Assembly: GCF_938028825.1 (NCBI RefSeq)
Contig: NZ_CALIZP010000090.1
Span: 1 to 64,000, forward strand
Origin: an uncultured Cardiobacterium sp.
Lineage (GTDB): Bacteria; Pseudomonadota; Gammaproteobacteria; Cardiobacteriales; Cardiobacteriaceae
DNA length: 64,000 nucleotides
Reading direction: 5' to 3'
Shown: piece by piece, positions 34,629-41,967 of the stretch
Position numbering within the stretch: position 1 is the first letter of the stretch
How the letters are laid out: the number at the start of each line of letters is the position of its first letter
Made by a program: the position numbers and the translations under genes
The notes under the pieces: generated by a model
The model's database searches: none
Seen by the model: the letters and a program-made list of their open reading frames with translations, nothing else
Told to the model about the DNA's origin: nothing

Positions 34629-35840
34629 ATGCCCGCCAACAAACGCACCCTGACCTTTCTCATCATCCTCAGCGCGCTGATGGCCTTCACCTCGCTTTCG
34701 GTGGACAGCTACCTGCCCGCCCTGCCGCTGATGAGCCGTGACCTCGGCGGCGATGCCGAGCTGACCGTTACCGGCTTCCTCGCCGGTTTCGCCATCGCCC
34801 AGCTCGTCTGGGGCCCCATCAGCGACCGCATCGGGCGGAAAATCCCGCTCTTCACCGGCATGGCGCTCTTCGTCATCGGCTCCATCGGCTGCGCCACCGC
34901 CGACAGCCTCGAAGCCATCGTCGCCTGGCGCGTCTTTCAGGCGGTGGGTGCCTGCGTCGGGCCGATGCTGTCGCGCGCCATGATCCGCGACCTCTTCGGC
35001 GCGACCCGCGCGGCGCAGATGCTCTCAACCCTGGTGCTGTTCATGGCCGCCGCGCCCATCGTCGGCCCGCTCATCGGCGGCTTCCTGCTGAAAATCGCCG
35101 ACTGGCACGCCAACTTCTGGCTGCTCGCCGTCATCGGCGTCATCATGTTCGCCGCCGTCTCGCGCCTGCCGGAAAGCCTGCCGCCGCAGCGGCGCGGCAC
35201 GGGCAGCCTCGCCGGGGCATTCGCCAACTACGCCGCCCTGCTCGGCAACCGCGCCTTCATGCGCTACACCCTCTGCGTTACCGCCTTCTATGTCGCCGCC
35301 TACGCCTTTATCACCGGCTCGCCCAAAGTCTATATCGGCCGTTTCGGCATCGATCCCGCCCGCTACGGCCTCTGGTTCGGCGTGAACATCCTCGGCGTGA
35401 TGCTCCTCAGCGCCGCCAACCGCCGCCTGGTGCGCCATTTCCCGCTCGACCGCCTGCTGCGTGGCGCAACCCTCGCCGCCACCGCTGCCGCCATCCTCCT
35501 CGCCGTCCTCGCCTGTCGCGGCACAGGCAGCATCTGGGGCATCGCCCTGCCGGTCTTCCTCATGTTCAGCATGAACGGCATCATCGCGAGCTGCGCCAAC
35601 GCCGCCGCGCTGGCCGCAGTGGAAAGCCGCATGGCCGGTTCCGCCGCCGCCCTCATCGGCTCCCTGCAATACGGCAGCGGCATCCTCTCCACCCTGCTCC
35701 TCACCCGCTTCGCCGACGGCACACCGTGGCCGATGGCGGCCATCATCACCGTTTTCGTCGCCCTCAGCGCTGTGACGGCGTGGGCGGGCAGCCATAAAAA
35801 TGCCCGGCCGGGGCCGGGCGTTGCCCGGACAGGCGGTTAG
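34629..35840 (+). CDS. Bcr/CflA-family multidrug efflux MFS protein
   Basis: A 403-residue, 12-helix transporter. SVDSYLPALPLMSRDLG, then QLVWGPISDRIGRK (motif A between helices 2 and 3) and RVFQAVGACVGPMLSRAMIRDL are hallmarks of the Bcr/CflA drug:H+ antiporters. The start at MPANKRTLTFL is preceded by GGAG. A GC-rich hairpin (GCCCGGCC/GGCCGGGC) lies within its final codons and may act as terminator. Confidence 0.92.
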   Translation: MPANKRTLTFLIILSALMAFTSLSVDSYLPALPLMSRDLGGDAELTVTGFLAGFAIAQLVWGPISDRIGRKIPLFTGMALFVIGSIGCATADSLEAIVAWRVFQAVGACVGPMLSRAMIRDLFGATRAAQMLSTLVLFMAAAPIVGPLIGGFLLKIADWHANFWLLAVIGVIMFAAVSRLPESLPPQRRGTGSLAGAFANYAALLGNRAFMRYTLCVTAFYVAAYAFITGSPKVYIGRFGIDPARYGLWFGVNILGVMLLSAANRRLVRHFPLDRLLRGATLAATAAAILLAVLACRGTGSIWGIALPVFLMFSMNGIIASCANAAALAAVESRMAGSAAALIGSLQYGSGILSTLLLTRFADGTPWPMAAIITVFVALSAVTAWAGSHKNARPGPGVARTGG

Positions 35841-35909
35841 GGTCTGCTGACACCCGGCAAGGCGGCTTTTTGACCAAAACCCGCTGCGCAGGCCGAATGT
35901 CAACAATTC

Positions 35910-36245
35910 CTAATGGCCGGACATGGACGATGCCGTATTGAGCAGCACCACACCAAGCACAATCAGGGCAATACTGACGACGCCCATCACATCCGCCTTC
36001 TGCCCGAAGACAAACACACTGATCAGCGCGGCCAGCACCAGCCCCAGCCCCGCCCAGACCGCGTAAGCGGTACCAAGCGGCATCGTTTTCAACGCCAGCG
36101 CCAGCGCCCAGAAACACAGACCAAAACCGGCCACCACACCGAGCGTCGGCCACAACTTGCTGAACCCGTCGCTCAACTTCAACATTGTCGAGCCGAACGT
36201 CTCGCACACAATCGCCAGCATCAAAAATACCCAGTGCATATGCAT
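35910..36245 (-). CDS. Small multidrug resistance (SMR) transporter
   Basis: A 111-residue protein with four helices. The first contains the essential Glu in LAIVCETFGSTMLKLSDGF, and the sequence continues ALALALKTMPLGTAYAVWAG as in EmrE/QacE-type drug/proton antiporters. Three close in-frame ATGs exist; the second (36245) is 6 bases from GGAGG and is the best start. It is convergent with the Bcr/CflA gene, giving two efflux pumps side by side. Confidence 0.9.
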   Translation of the reverse strand: MHMHWVFLMLAIVCETFGSTMLKLSDGFSKLWPTLGVVAGFGLCFWALALALKTMPLGTAYAVWAGLGLVLAALISVFVFGQKADVMGVVSIALIVLGVVLLNTASSMSGH

Positions 36246-36256
36246 CATTTACCTCC

Positions 36257-36291
36257 GTTATACAAAGCAAGTGTAATCATATCAATATGAT
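36257..36291 (-). promoter_or_regulatory. Promoter and operator-like palindrome of the SMR gene
   Basis: On the minus strand TTGATA (36285-36280), 17-base spacer, TATAAC (36262-36257). A palindrome ATCATAT-CA-ATATGAT (36276-36291) covers the -35 hexamer, where a repressor would block RNA polymerase. Confidence 0.65.
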
Positions 36292-36664
36292 AAACACGGG
36301 AACAGCCTTGCATTCTCCCAAAAAACCTGCGCACCGGGCAAAAGACCAACGCCTCCGCCCGCATCTGCGGACAGCGTCGTTCGACACGGATATCCGCAAT
36401 CCCGGCAGATGAGAAATCCCTGATAGTCAAAGATAAACCTCCTCCCGCTTGCGGGGTGGGGTAAACGGCAGCACCGCCCAAAATGGGGAAGCCGTGCGCC
36501 GAAAATGCGCGGCAGGCGGCAAAATTAGGCGAAAAAATTTACTTTCCCGCGCGTTACGGCTTTTTTTGCCTGTGTGAAGCCGCTATACTTTCCCCAGTCC
36601 ACAAACGGAAAAACACACGTTTGTGGCTTGAAATCAAACATCTATCCAAACAAGGTGAACATGT
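36292..36664. other. Intergenic region upstream of pckA
   Basis: No gene is visible here. It contains a GC-rich imperfect hairpin (CCTCCCGCTTGCGGGGTGGGG at about 36440) and, near pckA, a good -10 hexamer TATACT (36584-36589) with a poor -35. A palindromic pair ACAAACG/CGTTTGT lies at 36600-36625, just upstream of the Shine-Dalgarno region. The leader would be about 70 nt. Confidence 0.4.
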
Positions 36665-38260
36665 ATGGCAATCCAAACCCCCAATTTCCTTGACCTTTCC
36701 CCCTACGGTATCCACAAGCAGGCCTACCGCAACCTCTCGCCATCCGCACTCTACAAAGCCGCATTGCAGGCGGGCGATGAATCCGTGATTTCCTCCACAG
36801 GGGCATTGATCGCCTTCTCCGGCGTGAAAACCGGCCGTTCACCGAAAGACAAGCGCATCGTGAAAAACCCTGCCTCGGAAAACGACATCTGGTGGGGCAA
36901 AATCAACATCCCCTTCCCGCCGGAATCGCACGCCGCCAACCGCAGCCGCGCGGTGAAATTCCTCAACGAAGCCGACAGCGTGTACGTCCTCGACGGCTAC
37001 GCCGGCTGGGACGAAAAATACCGCCTGAAAATCCGCGTCATCACCACCCGCCCGTATCACGCGCTCTTCATGCACAACATGCTCATCCGCCCGACCGATG
37101 CCGAACTGGCCGCCTTCGGCGAGCCGGACTACGTCATCTACAACGCCGGACACAAACCCGCCGACCGCACCGTCGTCGGCGTGACCAGCACCACCTCCGT
37201 CTCGCTCTCCTTTGAAGAACGCGACATGGTTATCCTCGGCACCGAATACGCGGGCGAAATGAAAAAAGGCGTGTTCACCATCATGAACTACCTCATGCCG
37301 AAACAGGGCGAGCTCTCCATGCACTGCTCCGCCACCGCCGAACAGGGCGGCGAACGCTCCGCCGTGCTTTTCGGCCTCTCCGGCACCGGCAAAACCACCC
37401 TCTCCGCCGACCCGAACCGCAACCTCATCGGCGACGACGAACACGTCTGGACCGAAGACGGCATCTTCAACATCGAAGGCGGCTGCTATGCCAAAGTCAT
37501 CGACCTCTCCGCCGAAAAAGAACCGGAAATCTTCGGCGCCATCAAATTCGGCACCGTGCTGGAAAACGTCGCCTACGACGAACACTATGTCGTGCAGTAC
37601 GACTACACCCCGCTGACCAGCAACACCCGCGCCAGCTACCCGATCGAATACATCAGCAACGCGCGTATCCCCTGCAAGGCCGGGCAACCGACGGACATCG
37701 TCTTCCTCACCTGCGACGCCTTCGGCGTGCTGCCGCCGGTCTCCCGCCTCAACCCGGCCCAAGCGATGTACCACTTCATCAGCGGCTACACCGCGAAAGT
37801 GGCCGGCACCGAAGTCGGCGTGACCGAGCCGGAAGCCACCTTCTCCGCCTGCTTCGGCGCACCGTTCATGGTTTGGCACCCGGCCAAATACGCCGAACTC
37901 CTCGCCGAAAAAATGAAAAAACACAACACCAATGTCTGGCTCATCAACACCGGCTGGGCAGGCGGTGCCTACGGTGTCGGCGAACGCATCAAGCTCAAAT
38001 ACAGCCGCGCCATCATCGACGCCATCAACAGCGGCGCACTGGCGAAAATGCCGACCGAGGCCGATCCCGTCTTCGGCTTTGCCGTCGTCACCGAATGCCC
38101 GAACGTCCCGGCGGAAATCCTCAAACCGCGCAACGCGTGGGCAGACAAAGCCGCCTACGACGCCCAGGCGAAAAAACTGGCGAAAATGTTCAACGACAAC
38201 TTCGCGCAATTCGCTGATGGTGCAAGCGCGGAAGTCAAAGCCGCCGCCCCGAAAGCCTGA
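36665..38260 (+). CDS. pckA: Phosphoenolpyruvate carboxykinase (ATP)
   Basis: A 531-residue enzyme that converts oxaloacetate and ATP to PEP and CO2 in gluconeogenesis, or runs in reverse for CO2 fixation during fermentation to succinate. GVKTGRSPKDKRIV, the kinase-1 loop GLSGTGKTTLSAD, the metal-binding DDEHVW segment and INTGWAGGAYGVGERIKL are canonical for ATP-type PEPCK. Together with frdABCD it suggests a succinate-producing branch. Confidence 0.97.
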   Translation: MAIQTPNFLDLSPYGIHKQAYRNLSPSALYKAALQAGDESVISSTGALIAFSGVKTGRSPKDKRIVKNPASENDIWWGKINIPFPPESHAANRSRAVKFLNEADSVYVLDGYAGWDEKYRLKIRVITTRPYHALFMHNMLIRPTDAELAAFGEPDYVIYNAGHKPADRTVVGVTSTTSVSLSFEERDMVILGTEYAGEMKKGVFTIMNYLMPKQGELSMHCSATAEQGGERSAVLFGLSGTGKTTLSADPNRNLIGDDEHVWTEDGIFNIEGGCYAKVIDLSAEKEPEIFGAIKFGTVLENVAYDEHYVVQYDYTPLTSNTRASYPIEYISNARIPCKAGQPTDIVFLTCDAFGVLPPVSRLNPAQAMYHFISGYTAKVAGTEVGVTEPEATFSACFGAPFMVWHPAKYAELLAEKMKKHNTNVWLINTGWAGGAYGVGERIKLKYSRAIIDAINSGALAKMPTEADPVFGFAVVTECPNVPAEILKPRNAWADKAAYDAQAKKLAKMFNDNFAQFADGASAEVKAAAPKA

Positions 38261-38280
38261 GCGGCCTGCGGCACACCAGA

Positions 38281-38306
38281 CACCGCCCGCCCGGGCGGTG
38301 TTTTTT
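38281..38306 (+). terminator. Terminator of pckA
   Basis: Hairpin CACCGCCCG-CCCGGGCGGTG followed by T6. The last T residues are also the first base of the Correia-like element that follows. Confidence 0.85.
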
Positions 38307-38452
38307 ATAGTCGTTTCAAATAGAACCGATACGGTGTTGGCACGCCTGACCGGGCACCCATAAAAATCGCTGCGCGATTTTTATGGGAAACCCGCGCCGT
38401 ACTATCTGTACTGCCTGCGGCGCGCCGCCTTGTCGCATTCCTGTTTGATACG
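38306..38452. repeat. Correia-like element, long form (copy B)
   Basis: Starts TATAGTCGTTTCAAATAG, then GATACGGTGTTGGCACGCC. In the middle are palindromic arms CCCATAAAAATCGC and GCGATTTTTATGGG. The second half GCCGTACTATCTGTACTGCC and TGCGGCGCGCCGCCTTGTCG closely resembles the neisserial Correia core. The right end (CCTGTTTGATACG) is degenerate. Downstream to 38610 there is no gene, only GC-rich palindromic sequence. Confidence 0.8.
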
Positions 38453-38612
38453 CAACCCTCATACGCGGCAAAAAACCGCAAACCCGGCGGACACTTGCGC
38501 GACATCAAACTCTTCCCCCGCCTGCGGGAGGAAGGGCTTCCTTCATGAACCGGCTTCACTGCAACCTCCCGCGCGCACGATGCGGGAAGGGGCGCAGGCG
38601 GTGTGTCGATAA

Positions 38613-38642
38613 AAAAAAACGCTGCCGCAGCAGCGTTTTTTC
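38613..38642 (-). terminator. Terminator of glpD
   Basis: Hairpin AAAACGCTGC-CGCA-GCAGCGTTTT flanked by A and T runs, 21 bases beyond the glpD stop. Confidence 0.85.
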
Positions 38643-38662
38643 CCGTGCAGGGTGATGCAGGT

Positions 38663-40219
38663 TCAGAAGTGGTACTGCTTCGCCAGTTCGCGGAAGGCGG
38701 CGGTCTGTTCGCTGATCCAGGTTTCGCCTTTGCCGAGTTCGGCGGCGATGTAGCGGGCGACGTCTTCGGCGGATTCGGCGGCGGCGCGGGCGTCCAGGAA
38801 GAGGAGACGGATGCGGCGCGCCAGCACGTCTTCCAGGGTTTGCGCCATTTCTTCGCGCACCGCCCACAGCGCTTCGGCGTAGAGGAAGGGGTGATTCGGG
38901 TGGATTTTGCTGCCAGCTTTGCTGTCGGCGGCGGCAAGCGCTTCGATGGCGGCGCGGTCACTGCCGTAGAAGCCGAGGTGGCTTTTTTCGTCTGCTGCCT
39001 GGTGACCGTGGATTTTCAAGTCAACAGTTTTGCATTCTTTGGCAGGCAGGACGTTTTCTTTGATGGCAGCGTCCACAGCGTCTTCGGCCATTTGCCGGTA
39101 GGTCGTCCATTTGCCGCCGATGATGTCCACCATACCGGACGGGGTAACGTGCACTTTGTGGCTGCGCGAGACTTCTTTGGTGCTCTTGCCGCCGCCTTTC
39201 GGCGCAGCGAGTGGGCGCAAGCCGACGAAGACGCTTTTGATATCGGCGCGGGTCGGCGCTTTGACGAGGTAGTCTTTGGCGGTGTTCAGGATGAAGTCGA
39301 TTTCTTTGTCGAGTGGTTTGGGTTCGTATTCGGCGTGTTTGACGAGGGTATCGGTGGTGCCGATGACGAGTTTGTCATGCCACGGCACAGCGAAGAGAAC
39401 GCGGCCATCGGAGGTTTTCGGCACCATCAGTGCGCTTGCACCGGGCAGGAAGGCGCGGTCAATGACGATATGTACGCCCTGGCTGGGGACGACGCTGTCC
39501 ATGTCGTCGGGGTTATCCATCGCGTTGATTTCGTTGGTGAAGACGCCGGTAGCGTTGACGACGCATTTGGCTTTGATGTCGAAGGTGTCGCCGCCGAGAG
39601 TGTCGCGGGCGGTCACGCCGCAGATTTTGCCGGCGTCGTTTTTGGCAAGACCGGTCACTTCGCAATAGTTGACGACGGCGGCACCGTGGTCAATGGCGGT
39701 TTGCGCAAGGTTGACGGCGAGACGGGCGTCGTCAAACTGACCGTCGTAGTAGCAGACGCCATTGCGCAGTTTTTCGGGTTTGACGCCCTGCAGCAGGCGG
39801 TTAGCTTCGTCTTTGCCGAGGTAGCGGGTGTGGCCGATGCCGAGTTTGCCGGCGAGACGGTCATAGAGCCACAGGCCGAAGGTGTAGTACGGCGCGGTCC
39901 ACCATTTTTCGCCCGGGATGATGAAGGCTTCGCTTTTGAAGAGGTGCGGCGCGTTTTTGCCGAGGCGGCCACGTTCGCGCAGAGCCTCACGCACGAGGGC
40001 GACATCGCCCTGGGCGAGGTAGCGCACGCCGCCGTGCACAAGTTTGGTGCTACGGCTGGAGGTGCCTTTGGCGAAGTCCATGCGTTCGAGGAGCAGGGTT
40101 TTGAAGCCGCGTGTGGTAGCGTCCACGGCAATGCCGAGACCGGTCGCGCCGCCACCGATGACGACGACATCCCATTCTTCTCCGCTTTTGGCGCGTTCGA
40201 GTTGTTCTTGTCTTTTCAT
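38663..40219 (-). CDS. glpD: Glycerol-3-phosphate dehydrogenase, aerobic type
   Basis: A 518-residue FAD enzyme that oxidises sn-glycerol 3-phosphate to DHAP and passes electrons to quinone. The N-terminus WDVVVIGGGATGLGIAVDA binds FAD, followed by GTSSRSTKLVHGGVRYL. GGKWTTYRQMAEDAVD near residue 370 is the GlpD signature. The C-terminal helical domain is complete. It is convergent with pckA. glpK and glpF are not in the window. Confidence 0.96.
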   Translation of the reverse strand: MKRQEQLERAKSGEEWDVVVIGGGATGLGIAVDATTRGFKTLLLERMDFAKGTSSRSTKLVHGGVRYLAQGDVALVREALRERGRLGKNAPHLFKSEAFIIPGEKWWTAPYYTFGLWLYDRLAGKLGIGHTRYLGKDEANRLLQGVKPEKLRNGVCYYDGQFDDARLAVNLAQTAIDHGAAVVNYCEVTGLAKNDAGKICGVTARDTLGGDTFDIKAKCVVNATGVFTNEINAMDNPDDMDSVVPSQGVHIVIDRAFLPGASALMVPKTSDGRVLFAVPWHDKLVIGTTDTLVKHAEYEPKPLDKEIDFILNTAKDYLVKAPTRADIKSVFVGLRPLAAPKGGGKSTKEVSRSHKVHVTPSGMVDIIGGKWTTYRQMAEDAVDAAIKENVLPAKECKTVDLKIHGHQAADEKSHLGFYGSDRAAIEALAAADSKAGSKIHPNHPFLYAEALWAVREEMAQTLEDVLARRIRLLFLDARAAAESAEDVARYIAAELGKGETWISEQTAAFRELAKQYHF

Positions 40220-40392
40220 GTTGTACTTTCTCCAATTTTTCTCTGAATTTAACCGGCTGTTCCGGAAAACAAGCGGTATTTTAACACTGCATCCTCAAAG
40301 TCATCACAGAATATGTAAAAAGTTAACGACAAATCCACATCACCTCGTGCTTTCGTTACAATGATCTCCCATTTGTTTGTGAAGGATTTGTT

Positions 40393-41766
40393 ATGCGTAC
40401 TCTCGCCCTGATTCTCGCGGCCGGCCAAGGCACGCGGATGCGTTCCGCCCAGGCCAAGGTGCTGCAACCCGTCGGCGGCAAGGCCATGATCGTGCATTTG
40501 CTGGAAACGTTGCAGGCGCTCGCCCCTGAGCGCACGGCGGTGGTGTTCGGGCATCAGGGCGGGCAGTTGCGCGCCTGCATCGGACCCGCCTGGCCGCAGG
40601 TGCAGTGGATTGAGCAGCGCGAGCAACGCGGCACGGGTCATGCGGTGCAGATGGCAATGGCAGAAATCGCCCAGGCCGGGCGGGTGTTAATCCTCTTCGG
40701 CGATACGCCGCTGGTGCGCGCCGCAACCTTGCAGCGGCTGCTGGATGCGTCGCAGGCAAGCGGCTTCGCCCTGCTTTCCGCCGTGGTGGACAACCCCTTC
40801 GGCTATGGGCGCATCGTGCGCGACGCCGCCGGCAGCGTCAGCGCGGTAGTCGAGGAGAAGGATGCGAGCGCAGCGCAGCGGGCAATTACCGAGATCAACA
40901 CCGGCATGATGGTAGTCGCGAGCGGTCTGCTTGCTACCTATCTGCCGCAGTTGCAGAACAACAACGCGCAGGGCGAATACTATCTGCCCGACCTTGTCGC
41001 CCTGCACCACGCGGCGGGTGGCGAAATCAGCGCCGTTATCGCCGATGACGCCGAGGAAACGATGGGCATCAACACCCGTGCGCAGCAGGCGCAGGCGGAA
41101 GCGGTGTACCGCCGCCGTCAGGCACAGGCACTGCTGGATGCGGGCGTGACGCTGATTGATCCCGCACGGCTTGACGTGCACGGCAGCCTCAGCGCCGGAC
41201 GCGACGTGGTGATCGAGGCCAATGTCGTCATCAAGGGTACGGTCAGCCTCGGCGACAACGTCTATATCGAAAGCGGCTGTGTGCTCGATAACTGCACCAT
41301 CGGCGCAGGCGCACGCGTGTACAGCCATTCCCGCCTCGAACATTGCGAAGTCGGGGCGAACGCGCAAGTCGGCCCCTTCGCCCGTCTGCGCCCGAAAACC
41401 GTGCTCGATGAAGGCGTGCGCATCGGCAACTTCGTCGAAACCAAAGCGGCGACCATCGGCAAGGGCAGCAAAATTAACCATCTGAGCTACATCGGCGACG
41501 CCACTATCGGCAGCGCAGTCAACATCGGCGCAGGCACCATCACCTGCAACTACGACGGCGCGAACAAATATCGCACCACCCTCGGCGACCGCGTTTTCAT
41601 CGGCTCGAACAGCGCCCTCGTCGCGCCGGTCAACATCGGCGACGGCGCGACCATCGGCGCCGGCTCAGTCATCACCAAAGACGTGCCCGCCGAGCAGCTC
41701 GCCCTCACCCGCAGCGAGCAGAAAACCATCAGCGGCTGGCAAAGACCGGTGAAAAAGGCAAAATAA
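40393..41766 (+). CDS. glmU: Bifunctional N-acetylglucosamine-1-P uridyltransferase/GlcN-1-P acetyltransferase
   Basis: GlmU makes UDP-GlcNAc for peptidoglycan and LPS. The N-terminal pyrophosphorylase has LILAAGQGTRMRSAQAKVLQ, the QREQRGTGHAVQ loop and GDTPL. The C-terminal left-handed beta-helix acetyltransferase contains many hexapeptide repeats (IGAGAR, VGANAQ, IGSAVN) and NIGAGTITCNYDGANKYRT. At 457 residues it is full length. AAGGA precedes the ATG. Confidence 0.97.
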   Translation: MRTLALILAAGQGTRMRSAQAKVLQPVGGKAMIVHLLETLQALAPERTAVVFGHQGGQLRACIGPAWPQVQWIEQREQRGTGHAVQMAMAEIAQAGRVLILFGDTPLVRAATLQRLLDASQASGFALLSAVVDNPFGYGRIVRDAAGSVSAVVEEKDASAAQRAITEINTGMMVVASGLLATYLPQLQNNNAQGEYYLPDLVALHHAAGGEISAVIADDAEETMGINTRAQQAQAEAVYRRRQAQALLDAGVTLIDPARLDVHGSLSAGRDVVIEANVVIKGTVSLGDNVYIESGCVLDNCTIGAGARVYSHSRLEHCEVGANAQVGPFARLRPKTVLDEGVRIGNFVETKAATIGKGSKINHLSYIGDATIGSAVNIGAGTITCNYDGANKYRTTLGDRVFIGSNSALVAPVNIGDGATIGAGSVITKDVPAEQLALTRSEQKTISGWQRPVKKAK

Positions 41767-41798
41767 ACAACATGCTAACGCACAACATGAAAAGCACC

Positions 41799-41826
41799 TT
41801 GCAAACGCATGAAAAATCCCTAAAAT
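41799..41826 (+). promoter_or_regulatory. Promoter of the 4.5S RNA gene
   Basis: TTGCAA (41799-41804), 16-base spacer, TAAAAT (41821-41826), followed by a GC-rich discriminator. Confidence 0.75.
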
Positions 41827-41832
41827 GCGCCG

Positions 41833-41940
41833 CTGGTCTGCATTGGCGCTTCGCAACGATCAGCCGCAAACCCCGTCAGGTCCGGAAGGAAGCAGCGGTA
41901 GTGGTGAAATCGGGTGCCGGAGTAAGCTGGTGCAGGCCTT
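41833..41940 (+). ncRNA. ffs: Signal recognition particle 4.5S RNA
   Basis: The conserved SRP domain IV is unmistakable: GTCAGGTCCGGAAGGAAGCA, with the GGAA tetraloop and the symmetric/asymmetric loops that bind Ffh. The flanks GGTCTGCA and TGCAGGCC pair as the closing stem, followed by TTTTT. Length is about 105 nt. Location directly before dnaX is the usual one in gammaproteobacteria. Confidence 0.95.
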
Positions 41941-41967
41941 TTTCTATTTATAAGCAGCAAAAATCCC

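Noticed and set aside
36420..36440. Another Correia-like end (GATAGTCAAAGATAAACC)
   Set aside because: It resembles the start of the 44986 copy, but neither the core nor a second end follows.
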